A DNA stretch of 64,000 nt from Hymenobacter sp. DG01 (GCF_006352025.1 NZ_CP040936.1:2666001-2730000); one strand, 5' to 3'. Shown: positions 28,220 through 37,678, counted from the stretch's first letter. A program made the numbers and translations. The notes: a model not told the origin generated them from the letters alone.

Positions 28220-30334
28220 CTAAAACCGGTAGCGCAGCTGGGCCTTTACCTCGGAGCGGGTGGGGCCCTCAATCTCCTCCAGGCCGGAGCCGATGGACTC
28301 CTGGTGCCGGTAATGGGTAGTGGCGTAGCGTGCCCATAAAGTCAGGTGGCGGTTGAAGTCGTATTGGGCCAGCAGGTAGGCCCGCGTGCCCTGCCCCGCA
28401 AGCGCCGGCACCGAAAAAGCGTACAGTACATCCTGCTCGAATACGTACTGACGGGTGTCGTAGTCATCGGTATCGAAGAGAGCGTAGCGGGCCGAAAGGC
28501 GCAGGCGGCGCAGGGGCTGCACAGTTACATCCTGGGCCAGCACGTAGCCGTGGCGGACGGGGCTGCCGGCGGCCTGCTCCTGGTAGCGGGTGCCCTGCAC
28601 GCGGGTACGCAGGCTGAGCGCGGGGGTAGGGCTGGCATCGTAGAACACCAGCACGCTCCGGCGCTGGGTGGGCACGGGCAGCGGCACGGGGCGCAGGGTA
28701 TCAGCATCGTAGGCCTTGGTGCGCTGGCGCAGCTGAGCGTAAAGCAGGCTGGTTTTCGTGGGGCTGAAGGTGAGGCGCACCAGCCAGTCGTGGCCGGCAC
28801 TGGGGGCACCCACCTGGTAGCGCAGCCACGGAAACCGGAACCGGTCATAGTACGCCGAAACCTCCCAGCGGGGCGCGGGCCGCACCTTCAGGCCCAGGTA
28901 CAGGCCGTTTTCGTTGATGTTGCGGGTGTTTTCACTGAGGGCATTGCCGTAGAGAGTATGGAAGTCCCGGTCGTAGCGGCGGTAGAGCACGGCCGCATCC
29001 ACGGAGGGCGCCAGGCTGGCCAGCAGCCCGTTCACGGTACCCAGGCCACCACCGCTGCTCCGCGCCATTTCGCCGAAGAGCAGCAGATTGCGCCACACGT
29101 AGCTGTAATGCGCGCCCACGGCCAGGTTGCGGCGGCCGCGCAGCTCAAAAGCATTGTACGGCTCGTCGCGACGCTGCAAGGGCTTATCGAACTGGGTATT
29201 TACGGCGGTGAGGCCCACCTGCAGGTCGCCGCTGCGGCTGCTGTACCCCAGGTTGCCGCCCAGCACGGTTTCGCCCAGGGCCCGGCGGCCGGCCAGCTCC
29301 GTGGGGGTGCGGTGAAAACCCGTCAGGAGCAGCCCCGAGGAAAACTCGCTGAAATCGGCCAACGAATCCTGAGCCTGCCGCACGGAAGCATCAATACGCT
29401 TGCGCGAGGCAAAGGCCGTAGCCCGCACCGTGGAGCTGAGGGCCACGGTGGCGGCTGCCCCACGGAAAAACGTGTTTTCCAGCACCGAAGAGTAGGGCCG
29501 CACCCCCAGGGAGCTGCGGCGCAGGGTGGTGATGGTTTCGGCTCCCTTCCCCACCGACAACCCCGAGGACAGAAGCAGCCCTTGCCCGAACTGCAGCTGG
29601 TAGTCGCCGAGGGCCAGGGTTTTCAGCCTACCCCGCTCCTGCACCACAAAGTGGGCCGAGTAGAAATCGGCGCCGTAGCGGCGGGTAGCAGGGTCCCAGC
29701 GGAACTGCTCGCCCGCATCCTTTTCGGCTGTAAAGCCCAAACTGAAATCTTTGCTATGACTCACGCGGTAGCGCAACAGCAGTTTGTTGGGCGAACCGAG
29801 GTAGCGCGTGGCCGGGGCGCCGGTGCGGGTGGTATCGGGTGGGGCATAGCCGGGGCGGTTCTGCAGCACCCGCTCGTAGCGCAGAAATAAGGCGTTGTTT
29901 TCCTCGTGGGCTATCCGCTGCCAGAGTGGCCCCCGGCTGGCGTTGGGGCTGGGGGTAGCAGCCGTAACAAAGGGCGCGGCCCGGTAAATGGTGCGCAAAT
30001 CGAAGCCCTCAACGGTTTGCAGCTCATACAAGCTCAGCAGCGCCCCGTTCCGTTGCCGGTGCTCTAGCAGGCGAGTTATCTGGGTTTCGGAAAGCAGCAG
30101 CAGGCCGCGCAGCTCCTCGCGGGTGGCGGTGTTGAGGTTGAGCGGGGTCTGGTAATACTGCAGCAGGGTTTCGTAGAGGTCCTCGTAGGGCACCTGGTCG
30201 CTCTGGATTTCAGCAAATAGCTCCTGGGTCAGCCGGTCGAGGTCGGGCACGGCGGGGCGGGGGTACTCCTGGGCCTCGGCGGACAGCGCCGCCAGCAGCG
30301 CCGCCCCTACCCCCACAACAAACCGCAACCTCAT
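28220..30334 (-). CDS. Helix-hairpin-helix outer-membrane protein
   Basis: 704 residues. A signal peptide (AALLAALSAEAQE) is followed by an N-terminal helical domain with ComEA-like helix-hairpin-helix repeats at about residues 60-130 (NLNTATREELRGLLLL, LEHRQRNGALLSLYEL). The rest is long and rich in Arg/Tyr/Leu beta strands (FRGAAATVALSSTVRATAF, TSLLYAQLRQRTK), the look of an outer-membrane barrel ending in aromatic Phe. The pairing of a cell-envelope HhH with a barrel is a recurring Bacteroidota architecture of unknown function; the HhH need not bind DNA here. Its ATG overlaps the stop of the upstream PorV/PorQ-like gene by three bases (ATGA), indicating one operon. Confidence 0.82.
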   Translation of the reverse strand: MRLRFVVGVGAALLAALSAEAQEYPRPAVPDLDRLTQELFAEIQSDQVPYEDLYETLLQYYQTPLNLNTATREELRGLLLLSETQITRLLEHRQRNGALLSLYELQTVEGFDLRTIYRAAPFVTAATPSPNASRGPLWQRIAHEENNALFLRYERVLQNRPGYAPPDTTRTGAPATRYLGSPNKLLLRYRVSHSKDFSLGFTAEKDAGEQFRWDPATRRYGADFYSAHFVVQERGRLKTLALGDYQLQFGQGLLLSSGLSVGKGAETITTLRRSSLGVRPYSSVLENTFFRGAAATVALSSTVRATAFASRKRIDASVRQAQDSLADFSEFSSGLLLTGFHRTPTELAGRRALGETVLGGNLGYSSRSGDLQVGLTAVNTQFDKPLQRRDEPYNAFELRGRRNLAVGAHYSYVWRNLLLFGEMARSSGGGLGTVNGLLASLAPSVDAAVLYRRYDRDFHTLYGNALSENTRNINENGLYLGLKVRPAPRWEVSAYYDRFRFPWLRYQVGAPSAGHDWLVRLTFSPTKTSLLYAQLRQRTKAYDADTLRPVPLPVPTQRRSVLVFYDASPTPALSLRTRVQGTRYQEQAAGSPVRHGYVLAQDVTVQPLRRLRLSARYALFDTDDYDTRQYVFEQDVLYAFSVPALAGQGTRAYLLAQYDFNRHLTLWARYATTHYRHQESIGSGLEEIEGPTRSEVKAQLRYRF

Positions 30335-31227
30335 GGCTGTTTGGCTACCCGGTGCCAGGCCACGCTTACCTGCTGACTAAGGCCCAGGGCCTCGTGCCAA
30401 CCGGCGGCGTAGTCAATCTGAAACTGCCCGGCCCGAAACCCAGCCCCACCCGTCAGCTGACCGGTAAGCGAGGACAGCCCGGCCCGCAAGGCCAGCACTG
30501 GCAGGGGCTGGTATTCCAAAGCGGCCTTAAAGTCGGCGTCCTGCTCCACATCTTTTTCGGTTTCGGCCAGCAGCAGCACCTTTTCCGAGGGGCGCCACGC
30601 CAGCCCGGCCCGCAGCACGGTAGGCACCCGCTCGTCCTGGTAGCGGGCCAGCCGGGCCTGGGTCAGGTTGTAGAGGGTAGCCCCGAAAGTGAGCTTGCGC
30701 GGAATGATATCGGCCTGGCCGCCCAGGGACGCTACTACTACCCGCCGGCTGCCCAGGGCCTCCAGACTGGTTTGCAGCATTTCCACCCGGGCCCCGAGTT
30801 GCACTGTACCCAGACGGTAGCCGTAGCCCAGCCCTACCCGCTGCTCGGAGTATAGCCGGCCGCCAAACCGTTGGGCCGTGATGCCTAACACCCCGTAGCG
30901 CGGGGCATCGGCGGCTACGGCGGCAGGAACACCCGTTACCGGGGCGGCGGGCAGCTGGTAGCCCAGGGGCACAGCCGCCACTACGGATACGGTATTAAGC
31001 GAGGGGAGCAGGTAGCGGTTTTCGGCCCCTACCCCAACCCTGATTTCCCGGAGGCTGCCCAGGGCTGCCGCGTTGTTAGCACCAGCCCACCCATCGTCGG
31101 CCAGTACGGCGCTTATTTGCCCGAGGCCGGCGCTGCGGGCGCCCCATAAACCCGGCCCGTTGCCCTGGCTGCGGGCCTCCTGAAATACAGCCATAAGCAT
31201 AGCTACACTGAGGTAGAATTTTAGCAT
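30331..31227 (-). CDS. PorV/PorQ-like outer-membrane protein
   Basis: 298 residues with a signal peptide (YLSVAMLMAVFQEARSQG) and an N-terminal GARSAGLGQISAVLADDGWAG stretch that resembles the start of the PorV/PorQ/UPF0164 outer-membrane family linked to type IX secretion. The remaining sequence is beta-strand rich and ends at an aromatic-rich C-terminus. The frame stays open to 31305, but the ATG at 31227 begins the signal peptide. It is translationally coupled to the helix-hairpin-helix protein. It may be a small barrel assisting surface protein assembly, which is an inference. Family assignment is by eye. Confidence 0.7.
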   Translation of the reverse strand: MLKFYLSVAMLMAVFQEARSQGNGPGLWGARSAGLGQISAVLADDGWAGANNAAALGSLREIRVGVGAENRYLLPSLNTVSVVAAVPLGYQLPAAPVTGVPAAVAADAPRYGVLGITAQRFGGRLYSEQRVGLGYGYRLGTVQLGARVEMLQTSLEALGSRRVVVASLGGQADIIPRKLTFGATLYNLTQARLARYQDERVPTVLRAGLAWRPSEKVLLLAETEKDVEQDADFKAALEYQPLPVLALRAGLSSLTGQLTGGAGFRAGQFQIDYAAGWHEALGLSQQVSVAWHRVAKQP

Positions 31228-31303
31228 ATATCGAATAATAATAGCCTTGACAGCTGGAAGATAGTCAGGCTTCCTGAACCACACAAACACCCAGGGGTAA
31301 GGC

Positions 31304-31339
31304 ATAAAAAAGCCCCGGCACCAAGGGCACCGGGGCTTT
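31304..31339 (-). terminator. Rho-independent terminator
   Basis: A 10-bp GC-rich stem (31309-31318 and 31330-31339) followed on the minus strand by a T-run, 20 nt after the S46 peptidase stop. Confidence 0.85.
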
Positions 31340-31358
31340 CCAGGGGTGGGCCTGCGCC

Positions 31359-33650
31359 TTACAGCGTGGCCGCGTCTTTCTTGCCCTTGATTTTGGTTTT
31401 ACCGCCGTTTTCGGTTTTCACCTTCATCTTTTCCACGTCGCTCATTTCCAGGCTGGAGGCGGAAGCGGCGGGGCCTACGCCGGGGTTGGGGCCCTTGTTA
31501 ACGATGGTCATTTCATCGACGAGGTGCTTGGCGCCGCCCAGCTTTTCCACGCACCAGAGCACGTAGCGAATATCAGCGTTGATGCAGCGCTTCAGCTCGG
31601 GGTCGTAGGCCAGGTCGCCGGTCATGGCTTCCCAGTTGCCATCGAAGGCCAGCCCGATCAGCTCGCCACGGCCGTTGATTACGGGCGAACCGGAGTTGCC
31701 GCCGGTAATGTCGTTGTCGGTGATGAAGGCCACGGGCAGGTTGCCCTGCTTATCGGCGAAGCGGCCATAATCCTTCATTTTCAGCAGTTCCAGCTCTTTC
31801 TGGGGCACTACAAACTCGGGGTTGGTGGGGTCTTCTTTCTCCAGAATGCCCTGGGCCGTGGTTTTGTAGTCGTAAGCCACAGCGTCGCGGCCGCGGTAAG
31901 GGCGCACCGTGCCGTAGCTCAGGCGAATGGTGGAGTTAGCATCGGGCGAGTACACCTTCTGGCTGTTCTTTTCGCGCAGGGCGGCCACGTAGAGGCGGTT
32001 GGCCCGGCCCAGCCCGGCCTGCAGACCCTGCAGCTTGGGCACGATGTTCTGCACGTAGTTCTGGTACACCGACTGGTAGGTTTTGTAGCCGGGGTCGGCT
32101 TCCAGCTTGGCGAGGGTGGGCGCGGCCAGGAAGGCGTTGAGCTTGGCTTCCGAGGTCAGGAACGAAGTACCGAACACGTAGTCGGCGTACTTCGGCAGGG
32201 AGCCGCCGTACTGCTTCTGCACCGTCTGAAACACATCGGGCAGCTGGTTTTGGGGCACGTCCTGCTGGTAAAGGGCCATCAGGGCCGCAAACACCTTTTT
32301 GTCGGTGGGGGCGCTGTAGTCTTTGAAATGGTCGGCTACGGGCTCTTTCAGGTCGGCTACGGCTTTGTCAATAGCGGCTTTGTCGGCGGCTTTCAGGGCC
32401 GTAGCCAGGGGCATCAGGCGGGCGGCCATGGTCACGATTTCGGTGCCGAAGGCGGCCTCGTTCACGTACTGGGTGCTCAGGTTGTACTCCCGGATGCCGG
32501 CGTAGGCCTGGTTAATTGTGGCCAAGGCCTCGCCGTACTGCTGCTGGCGGGCCGGGTCCTGGGCTATCCACTGGGCCAGGGCGGCCTCCTCGACCTGCTT
32601 GGCATCTACGGTTTTCAGGCGCTTCATGCCCTCATTCTGTCCAATGAAATACTTCCAGTAGTTGGCGATGCTGGCGTACTTGGAGGCGTATTTCAGGCGC
32701 AGGGCAGGGTCCTGGTCCATGTCTTCCTTCCAGAGCTTCAGGCGCGTATCGCGCAGCTTGATGCGGGCGGGGTTGGTCTGGTCGAGGGTCAGCTGCAGGC
32801 CGGCGGCGGGCAGGAAGCGCTGGGTGCGGCCGGGAAAGCCGAATACCATGGCAAAGTCGCCTTCACTTACACCCTGCAGGCTTACGGGCAGGTGTTTTTT
32901 GGGTACGTAGGGTACGTTGCCGGGCTGGGGGGTAGCGGTGGGCTGGTTGTTTTTGTCGGCGTACACCCGGAACATGGAGAAGTCGCCGGTGTGGCGGGGC
33001 CACATCCAGTTGTCGGTGTCGCCCCCGAACTTACCCACGGCTTCGGGCGGCGCGCCTACCAGGCGCACGTCGCCGAAGCGCTGGTAAATGAAGAGGTAGT
33101 ACTCGTTGCCCCCGAACATGTCGCGCACGTAGGCCACGTACTTGCCATTTTCCTTGGCGTTGTCGGCCAGCTCACGCTGGCGCTTCTGCACGGTGGCGGT
33201 GCGCTCCTGCTCGGGCGTAGTGGCCGAAATGCCTTCCAGCACTTTGCCCGTCACGTCTTCCATGCGCACCAGAATATCCACGTACAGGCCGGGGTTCTGC
33301 TTTTCTTCCTGGCGGGTAGCGGCGAAAAAGCCGTTTTGCAGGATGTTGTTCTGCGGAGTGCTGTGGCTCTGGATGGCATCGTAGCCGCAGTGGTGGTTGG
33401 TCAGCAGCAGGCCCTGGCTGCTCACGAACTCGCCGGTACAAAAGCCCCCCAGCTGCACCACGGCATCTTTCAGGGAAGCATTATTCACGTCGTAGATTTC
33501 TTCGGCCGTCAGCTTGAGGCCTTTCTTCTGCATGTCGGCCTGGTTGAGCCGCTTCACGAACAGCGGCAGCCACATTCCCTCATCGGCATGGGCCGCAAGG
33601 GGTAGCAGCAGCGTCAGCAGCAGGGCTTTGGCCCAGTGGGTGGTGCGCAT
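31359..33650 (-). CDS. S46-family dipeptidyl-peptidase (DPP7-like)
   Basis: 763 residues with a signal peptide and S46 hallmarks: [11 protein letters not shown] with catalytic His86, the [16 protein letters not shown] block, and [11 protein letters not shown] with nucleophile Ser653. The residue 18 after the serine (Gly671 in FDGNWEAM) is glycine. In characterised S46 enzymes this position is Gly in DPP7, which prefers hydrophobic or aliphatic P1 residues, and Arg in DPP11, which prefers Asp/Glu. A DPP7-like specificity is therefore inferred. It should release dipeptides from peptides outside the inner membrane, together with the secreted metalloprotease further left. A terminator follows; the start is divergent from yidD. 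Confidence 0.92.
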   Translation of the reverse strand: MRTTHWAKALLLTLLLPLAAHADEGMWLPLFVKRLNQADMQKKGLKLTAEEIYDVNNASLKDAVVQLGGFCTGEFVSSQGLLLTNHHCGYDAIQSHSTPQNNILQNGFFAATRQEEKQNPGLYVDILVRMEDVTGKVLEGISATTPEQERTATVQKRQRELADNAKENGKYVAYVRDMFGGNEYYLFIYQRFGDVRLVGAPPEAVGKFGGDTDNWMWPRHTGDFSMFRVYADKNNQPTATPQPGNVPYVPKKHLPVSLQGVSEGDFAMVFGFPGRTQRFLPAAGLQLTLDQTNPARIKLRDTRLKLWKEDMDQDPALRLKYASKYASIANYWKYFIGQNEGMKRLKTVDAKQVEEAALAQWIAQDPARQQQYGEALATINQAYAGIREYNLSTQYVNEAAFGTEIVTMAARLMPLATALKAADKAAIDKAVADLKEPVADHFKDYSAPTDKKVFAALMALYQQDVPQNQLPDVFQTVQKQYGGSLPKYADYVFGTSFLTSEAKLNAFLAAPTLAKLEADPGYKTYQSVYQNYVQNIVPKLQGLQAGLGRANRLYVAALREKNSQKVYSPDANSTIRLSYGTVRPYRGRDAVAYDYKTTAQGILEKEDPTNPEFVVPQKELELLKMKDYGRFADKQGNLPVAFITDNDITGGNSGSPVINGRGELIGLAFDGNWEAMTGDLAYDPELKRCINADIRYVLWCVEKLGGAKHLVDEMTIVNKGPNPGVGPAASASSLEMSDVEKMKVKTENGGKTKIKGKKDAATL

Positions 33651-33756
33651 ACGGGGGTGGTTTTAATGAACTATACTCAATGCACGAAGGTACAACTCCG
33701 GTTGTTCTGATGGTGCGGCCCCAGCGGAGGAATGCGGCGCCGCACCCGTTTTCCCC

Positions 33757-33764
33757 GACCTTTG
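33757..33764 (+). promoter_or_regulatory. Possible -7 promoter element of yidD
   Basis: GACCTTTG differs from TAnnTTTG at one position and ends eight bases before the yidD ATG, in the 122-bp space between divergent genes. No -33 box was found. Confidence 0.25.
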
Positions 33765-33772
33765 CCGCCATC

Positions 33773-33994
33773 ATGTCGTACCTGTTTCGCCAGCTGCTGC
33801 TGGGTTTGCTCTGGGTGTACCGCCACCTGATTTCGCCGCTCACGCCGGCCAGCTGCCGCTATACCCCTACCTGCTCGGCCTACGCCGTGGAGGCCGTAAC
33901 CAAATACGGCCCCTGGCGCGGCGGCAAGCTGGCTCTGCGCCGCATCAGCCGCTGCCATCCCTGGGGCGGCCACGGCCACGACCCAGTGCCGTAA
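33773..33994 (+). CDS. yidD: Membrane protein insertion efficiency factor YidD
   Basis: 73 residues containing the YidD signature [20 protein letters not shown] after a short hydrophobic amphipathic helix ([16 protein letters not shown]), with the C-terminal [12 protein letters not shown] typical of the family. YidD assists YidC in inserting inner-membrane proteins. The open frame extends upstream to 33680, but the ATG at 33773 gives the usual family length. It usually sits near rpmH, rnpA and yidC; here none of these is adjacent. Confidence 0.93.
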   Translation: MSYLFRQLLLGLLWVYRHLISPLTPASCRYTPTCSAYAVEAVTKYGPWRGGKLALRRISRCHPWGGHGHDPVP

Positions 33995-34317
33995 CGGCTG
34001 TGAAATGGTAAGTGAATGAGGGAAGTGTCATGGCGAAGGCACCGAAGCCATCCTTCCTGACCAACGCCCTACCCCCTAAAACGTGACAAGCCCTTGACGA
34101 CTGTACTAGCGTCAAGGGCTTGGCTGTTTAGCAGGCTACTCACAGAAGAGAGGATGGATGGCGGCGCGCTGCTCGCCAGGGCACTCCACTCACTCACTCT
34201 CTCACTTACTCATGCATCATTTTACCACCTCCCTATTTCACCGCACGTATAAGGCTTGGTACTGCTGCGGTGGCCTTTGGCTACGGCAGCTTTTTTTCAG
34301 CTCCACCCTACCCTTGT
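33995..34317. other. 323-bp intergenic region containing a palindromic repeat
   Basis: No gene is apparent. The left half (34026-34178) is one copy of an interspersed element that recurs at 56142-56307. The right part (34179-34317) contains short ACTC direct repeats (CACTCCACTCACTCACTC) and no recognised promoter. Confidence 0.7.
34026..34178. repeat. Interspersed palindromic element, family A, copy 1
   Basis: About 153 bp beginning TGTCATGGCGAAG and containing a central GACAAGCCCTTGACG / CGTCAAGGGCTTGGC hairpin (one mismatch) and outer arms related to the second copy at 56142-56307. The two copies align along most of their length by eye. No ORF is present, so it is not an autonomous transposon. 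Confidence 0.8.
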
Positions 34318-35214
34318 ATGCGCACGTTATTCTTTACCGCCGCCCTGGCGGGCTTGCTGCTCAGCAGCTGTTCCGAAGCACAAACCCAGGAAGCCCGCGC
34401 TCAGCCGCAGCAGGAAAAATCATCGGGGAAGTCCGGGAAGAAAAAAGGCAAGAAAAACAAAGGGCCCGCCGACATTGCCAACCTCACCCAGGTAGGCAAG
34501 ATGAACGGCGTACCGGAAAGCTCCGGTCTGGCTCTCACTGGCGAGGCCGGCACCTTCTTCACCCACGGCGACGAGGGCGCCCGCCCTATCCTGTTTAAGG
34601 TGGATGCCACTGGCCGTACCCTGGCCGAGCTGGAAGTGCCCGTGCAGGGCGACGACTGGGAAAGCATCACCCGCGACACCCGGGGTAACCTCTACATCGG
34701 CGACGTGGGCAACAACAACAACAACCGCCGCGACCTGGTGATTTACCGTTTGAACCCGCAGAACATCCAGCAGGTGCAGGAAATCAAGCTAAAATATCCT
34801 GATCAGCAGGACTTCCCGCCGGCCAAGCAAGACCAGAACTTCGACTGTGAGGCTACCCTCTGGCACGGCGGCAACGTGTACCTGTTCACCAAAGACCGGG
34901 GCCAGGGCCAGACCAGCAAGGTGTATTCCGTGCCCGACCAGCCCGGCTCCTATACCGCCCGCCTCGTAACCAAGCTCGCCATTCCGGGTGAGGTAACCGA
35001 TGCGGCCCTCAGTCCCGATGGGCGCCGCCTGGTACTGCTGGCCCGACAGGAAATGTTTGTGCTGGAAGGTGGCAGCTTCGAGGAGGCGCTGAAAGCTACC
35101 CCTCTTCAGATTTCGCTAAAAGGCGCCGGCCAGACGGAAGGCGCCGTGTTCACCGATAATAACACCCTCTACATCAGCTCTGAGCAGGGCAGCCTGTATA
35201 AATACACGTTCTGA
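34318..35214 (+). CDS. Predicted lipoprotein with beta-propeller-like repeats
   Basis: 298 residues with lipobox LLLSSC (Cys18) followed by a Gln/Lys/Gly-rich linker (residues about 20-50). The mature part contains repeated strand-turn units (ESSGLALTGEAGTFFTHGDEG, DDWESITRDTRGNLYIGDVGNN, EVTDAALSPDGRRLVLLARQ) reminiscent of a beta-propeller, and a C-terminal ISSEQGSLYKYTF. It has no visible catalytic motif. The frame remains open to a GTG at 34270, but the ATG at 34318 starts the lipoprotein signal. Envelope role is unknown. Confidence 0.8.
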   Translation: MRTLFFTAALAGLLLSSCSEAQTQEARAQPQQEKSSGKSGKKKGKKNKGPADIANLTQVGKMNGVPESSGLALTGEAGTFFTHGDEGARPILFKVDATGRTLAELEVPVQGDDWESITRDTRGNLYIGDVGNNNNNRRDLVIYRLNPQNIQQVQEIKLKYPDQQDFPPAKQDQNFDCEATLWHGGNVYLFTKDRGQGQTSKVYSVPDQPGSYTARLVTKLAIPGEVTDAALSPDGRRLVLLARQEMFVLEGGSFEEALKATPLQISLKGAGQTEGAVFTDNNTLYISSEQGSLYKYTF

Positions 35215-35316
35215 CACCAGTTGTCGGAAGGCACACAGGCCGCCCCAGCTCCAACCCACGGGCAGCGAATTTTCGCCAGCGCCGAGGTTATACTGGGTAG
35301 GCCCTGTTCTTTTCCT

Positions 35317-35324
35317 TAAGTTTG
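35317..35324 (+). promoter_or_regulatory. Bacteroidota -7 promoter element for the aldolase gene
   Basis: TAAGTTTG is a perfect TAnnTTTG match, 58 bases upstream of the aldolase ATG. A convincing TTTG -33 box about 20 bases further upstream was not found. Confidence 0.5.
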
Positions 35325-35382
35325 GCCTACGATTCCGAAACCCGGCGCGGCCTTTTCCAACCACGCCATTACTCCCCAGCAA

Positions 35383-36471
35383 ATGGCTGAACAAACCACT
35401 CTCACCGGCCTGCGGGCCGGCGTGCTGCACGGCGACGAAGTGCAGCAGCTCTTCGAACACGCCAAAGCTAACGGCTACGCCCTGCCCGCCGTGAACGTAA
35501 CGGGTACCGATACGGTAAACGCCGTGCTGGAAGCCGCCCGCGACCTGAACTCGCCGGTAATTATTCAGTTCTCGAACGGGGGAGCCCAGTTCTTCGCCGG
35601 CAAGGGTCTGCCCAACGATAAGCAGCAGGCCAGCATTGCCGGCGGCATCTCGGGTGCCCAGCACGTACACCTGATGGCCCAGGCCTACGGTGTGCCCGTG
35701 ATTCTCCACACCGACCACGCCGCCAAAAAGCTGCTGCCCTGGATTGACGGGCTGCTGGAGGCCGGTGAAAAGCACTTCGCTCAGCACGGCCAGCCCCTGT
35801 ACTCCTCCCACATGCTCGACCTCTCGGAAGAGCCCATTGAGGAGAACATCGAAATCTGCAAGGAGTACCTGAAGCGCATGTCTAAAATGGGCATGACCCT
35901 GGAAATTGAGCTGGGCGTAACCGGCGGCGAGGAAGACGGCGTGGACAACTCCGACGTGGATTCCAGCAAGCTCTACACCCAGCCTTCGGAGGTAGCCTAC
36001 GCCTACGAGGAGCTCAGCAAAATCAGCCCGCGCTTTACCATTGCTGCCGCGTTCGGCAACGTGCACGGGGTGTATAAGCCCGGCAACGTGAAGCTGCAGC
36101 CCGTTATCCTGAAGAACTCCCAGGACTTCGTGAAGGAGAAGTACAGCTTGGAGGCGGAGCGCCCCATTAACTTCGTATTCCACGGGGGCTCGGGTTCGTC
36201 GCAGGAGGAAATCCGCGAGGCCATCAGCTACGGGGCCATCAAGATGAACATTGACACCGACCTGCAGTGGGCGTTCTGGGATGGTATCCGGGGCTACTAC
36301 CAGAAAAACGAAGGCTTCCTGCAAAGCCAGATCGGCAACCCCACCGGCGAGGACTCGCCCAACAAGAAGTACTACGACCCGCGCGTGTGGCTGCGCAAGG
36401 GCGAGGAGAGCTTCATTGCCCGCCTGAAGTCAGCCTTCGAAGACCTCAACGCCACCAACCGCCGCTACTAG
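35383..36471 (+). CDS. fbaA: Class II fructose-bisphosphate aldolase
   Basis: 362 residues, a length typical of class IIA aldolases. Metal-ligand and substrate motifs are clear: HTDHAAKKLLPWIDGLLE, the acidic LGVTGGEEDGVDNSD, and the phosphate-binding block VFHGGSGSSQEEIREA with IKMNIDTDLQWA. The enzyme uses zinc to interconvert fructose-1,6-bisphosphate with dihydroxyacetone phosphate and glyceraldehyde-3-phosphate in glycolysis and gluconeogenesis. It has its own promoter-like element and a strong terminator, so it is probably a single-gene transcription unit. Confidence 0.95.
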   Translation: MAEQTTLTGLRAGVLHGDEVQQLFEHAKANGYALPAVNVTGTDTVNAVLEAARDLNSPVIIQFSNGGAQFFAGKGLPNDKQQASIAGGISGAQHVHLMAQAYGVPVILHTDHAAKKLLPWIDGLLEAGEKHFAQHGQPLYSSHMLDLSEEPIEENIEICKEYLKRMSKMGMTLEIELGVTGGEEDGVDNSDVDSSKLYTQPSEVAYAYEELSKISPRFTIAAAFGNVHGVYKPGNVKLQPVILKNSQDFVKEKYSLEAERPINFVFHGGSGSSQEEIREAISYGAIKMNIDTDLQWAFWDGIRGYYQKNEGFLQSQIGNPTGEDSPNKKYYDPRVWLRKGEESFIARLKSAFEDLNATNRRY

Positions 36472-36491
36472 CCGCCGTCGGATTCCGGCAC

Positions 36492-36528
36492 AAAAAAGCC
36501 CCGCGCTCAGTTGAGCGCGGGGCTTTTT
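36492..36528. terminator. Bidirectional terminator
   Basis: A 17-bp perfect stem (36493-36509 and 36512-36528) with A- and T-runs on either side, between the aldolase gene (+) and lgt (-). Confidence 0.9.
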
Positions 36529-36612
36529 ATTTCATGAGCCAAGCGAAAAACTTAGGCTACCTACCCCCCTTGGGCGACCTAAACCTCCCGGCTGGCTCTA
36601 AATGAAAGAGAG

Positions 36613-37608
36613 TTATTTGCGGCTGGCGGCCGCCTCCAGGGCAGCCTGCTCTTCCAGGTCGCGGGGGGCATAGCCGTAGGGATTCTGCGGGTCTTTGCCC
36701 GCGCGCCATACCACCCAGAGGCCCACAAAAATCAGCGGGACGCTCAGCCACTGGCCCATGTTCAGGCTCATATTCTGCTCAAACGCTACCTGATCTTCCT
36801 TGAGGAACTCAATTAGGAAGCGGAAGGAGAACAGCAGCACCACAAACAGCCCGAATAACTGCCCGCGCGGGGTACGCTCCTTGGTGCGGTTCCACATGCT
36901 GTACAGAAGCACAAACAGGAACACGCAGAACAACGATTCGTAAATCTGGGTGGGGTGGCGGGGCACTGCCACTTCCGTATTCGCTGCTACCGCACCAGTC
37001 ACGGGTTGGGTTTCTACCTTGATAGAGCCGTCAGCCTCACGGAAGCGCTGCACAGCTACTGAGCCGGCCGGCACGGGCTGGTCGGGGCGGGGCTGCTGCA
37101 GGTGCTCCAAGTCGCGCGGGAACACAAAGGCCCAGGGCACATTCGTCGGGTGGCCCACAATTTCCGAGTTCATCAGGTTGCCCAAGCGAATCAGAGCGCC
37201 ACCTACGGCCACTACCAGCACAATCCGGTCGAGGGTCCAGAGCCAGTCGAACTTGTTGTTGCGGCTGAACAGCCACACGGCGAAGATGATACCGATAGTA
37301 GCTCCATGCGAGGCCAGCCCACCCTGCCAGATCTTAAAGATATCCAGCAGGTTGTCTTTGTACTGGTCCCAGTCGTAGAAAAATACGTGACCCAGGCGGG
37401 CACCCACTACCGTGCCCAGCAGCATGTAGATGGTAATGACATCAACCCAGCGCGGCGACACTTTCTCGGAGCGGTAGATGTGCGAGAGAATGAAGGTACC
37501 CACCACAAAGCCCGACATAAACAACAGGCCGTACCAGCGCAGGGTCAGCGGGCCGATTTCCGCCAGGATGGGGTTGGGGCTCCAGAGAATGGCGCTCAGA
37601 AAGCTCAT
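36613..37608 (-). CDS. lgt: Prolipoprotein diacylglyceryl transferase
   Basis: 331 residues with about seven hydrophobic segments. Recognised motifs include HGATIGIIFAVW, GGALIRLGNLMNSEIVGHP (the Lgt signature region) and RHPTQIYESLF. Between the signature and RHPTQ there is a hydrophilic insertion of about 45 residues rich in Pro, Gln and Val. The enzyme transfers diacylglycerol from phosphatidylglycerol to the lipobox cysteine of prolipoproteins, so it should serve the several lipoproteins in this window. The frame extends to 37746, but the extra N-terminus is cysteine/serine-rich, unlike Lgt, so ATG at 37608 is chosen. Confidence 0.93.
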   Translation of the reverse strand: MSFLSAILWSPNPILAEIGPLTLRWYGLLFMSGFVVGTFILSHIYRSEKVSPRWVDVITIYMLLGTVVGARLGHVFFYDWDQYKDNLLDIFKIWQGGLASHGATIGIIFAVWLFSRNNKFDWLWTLDRIVLVVAVGGALIRLGNLMNSEIVGHPTNVPWAFVFPRDLEHLQQPRPDQPVPAGSVAVQRFREADGSIKVETQPVTGAVAANTEVAVPRHPTQIYESLFCVFLFVLLYSMWNRTKERTPRGQLFGLFVVLLFSFRFLIEFLKEDQVAFEQNMSLNMGQWLSVPLIFVGLWVVWRAGKDPQNPYGYAPRDLEEQAALEAAASRK

Positions 37609-37678
37609 AAGAAGAAGAAAAGATAGTAGGAGCCCGAAAGTACGGAAAGCGACGGGTACTCGCGTGCTTGGCCGGGGC

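Noticed and set aside
28346..29890. Open frame on the plus strand opposite the helix-hairpin-helix gene
   Set aside because: Antisense shadow with repetitive Ala/Gly/Val/His composition, no start context and no recognisable domain.
31524..33605. Long open frame on the plus strand opposite the S46 peptidase
   Set aside because: It is exactly antisense to a gene with full catalytic motifs. Long antisense frames are expected in GC-rich genes, and its composition is Val/Gly/His-rich with no domain.
35116..36324. Minus-strand open frame over the aldolase gene
   Set aside because: Antisense to a well-defined class II aldolase and without family motifs.
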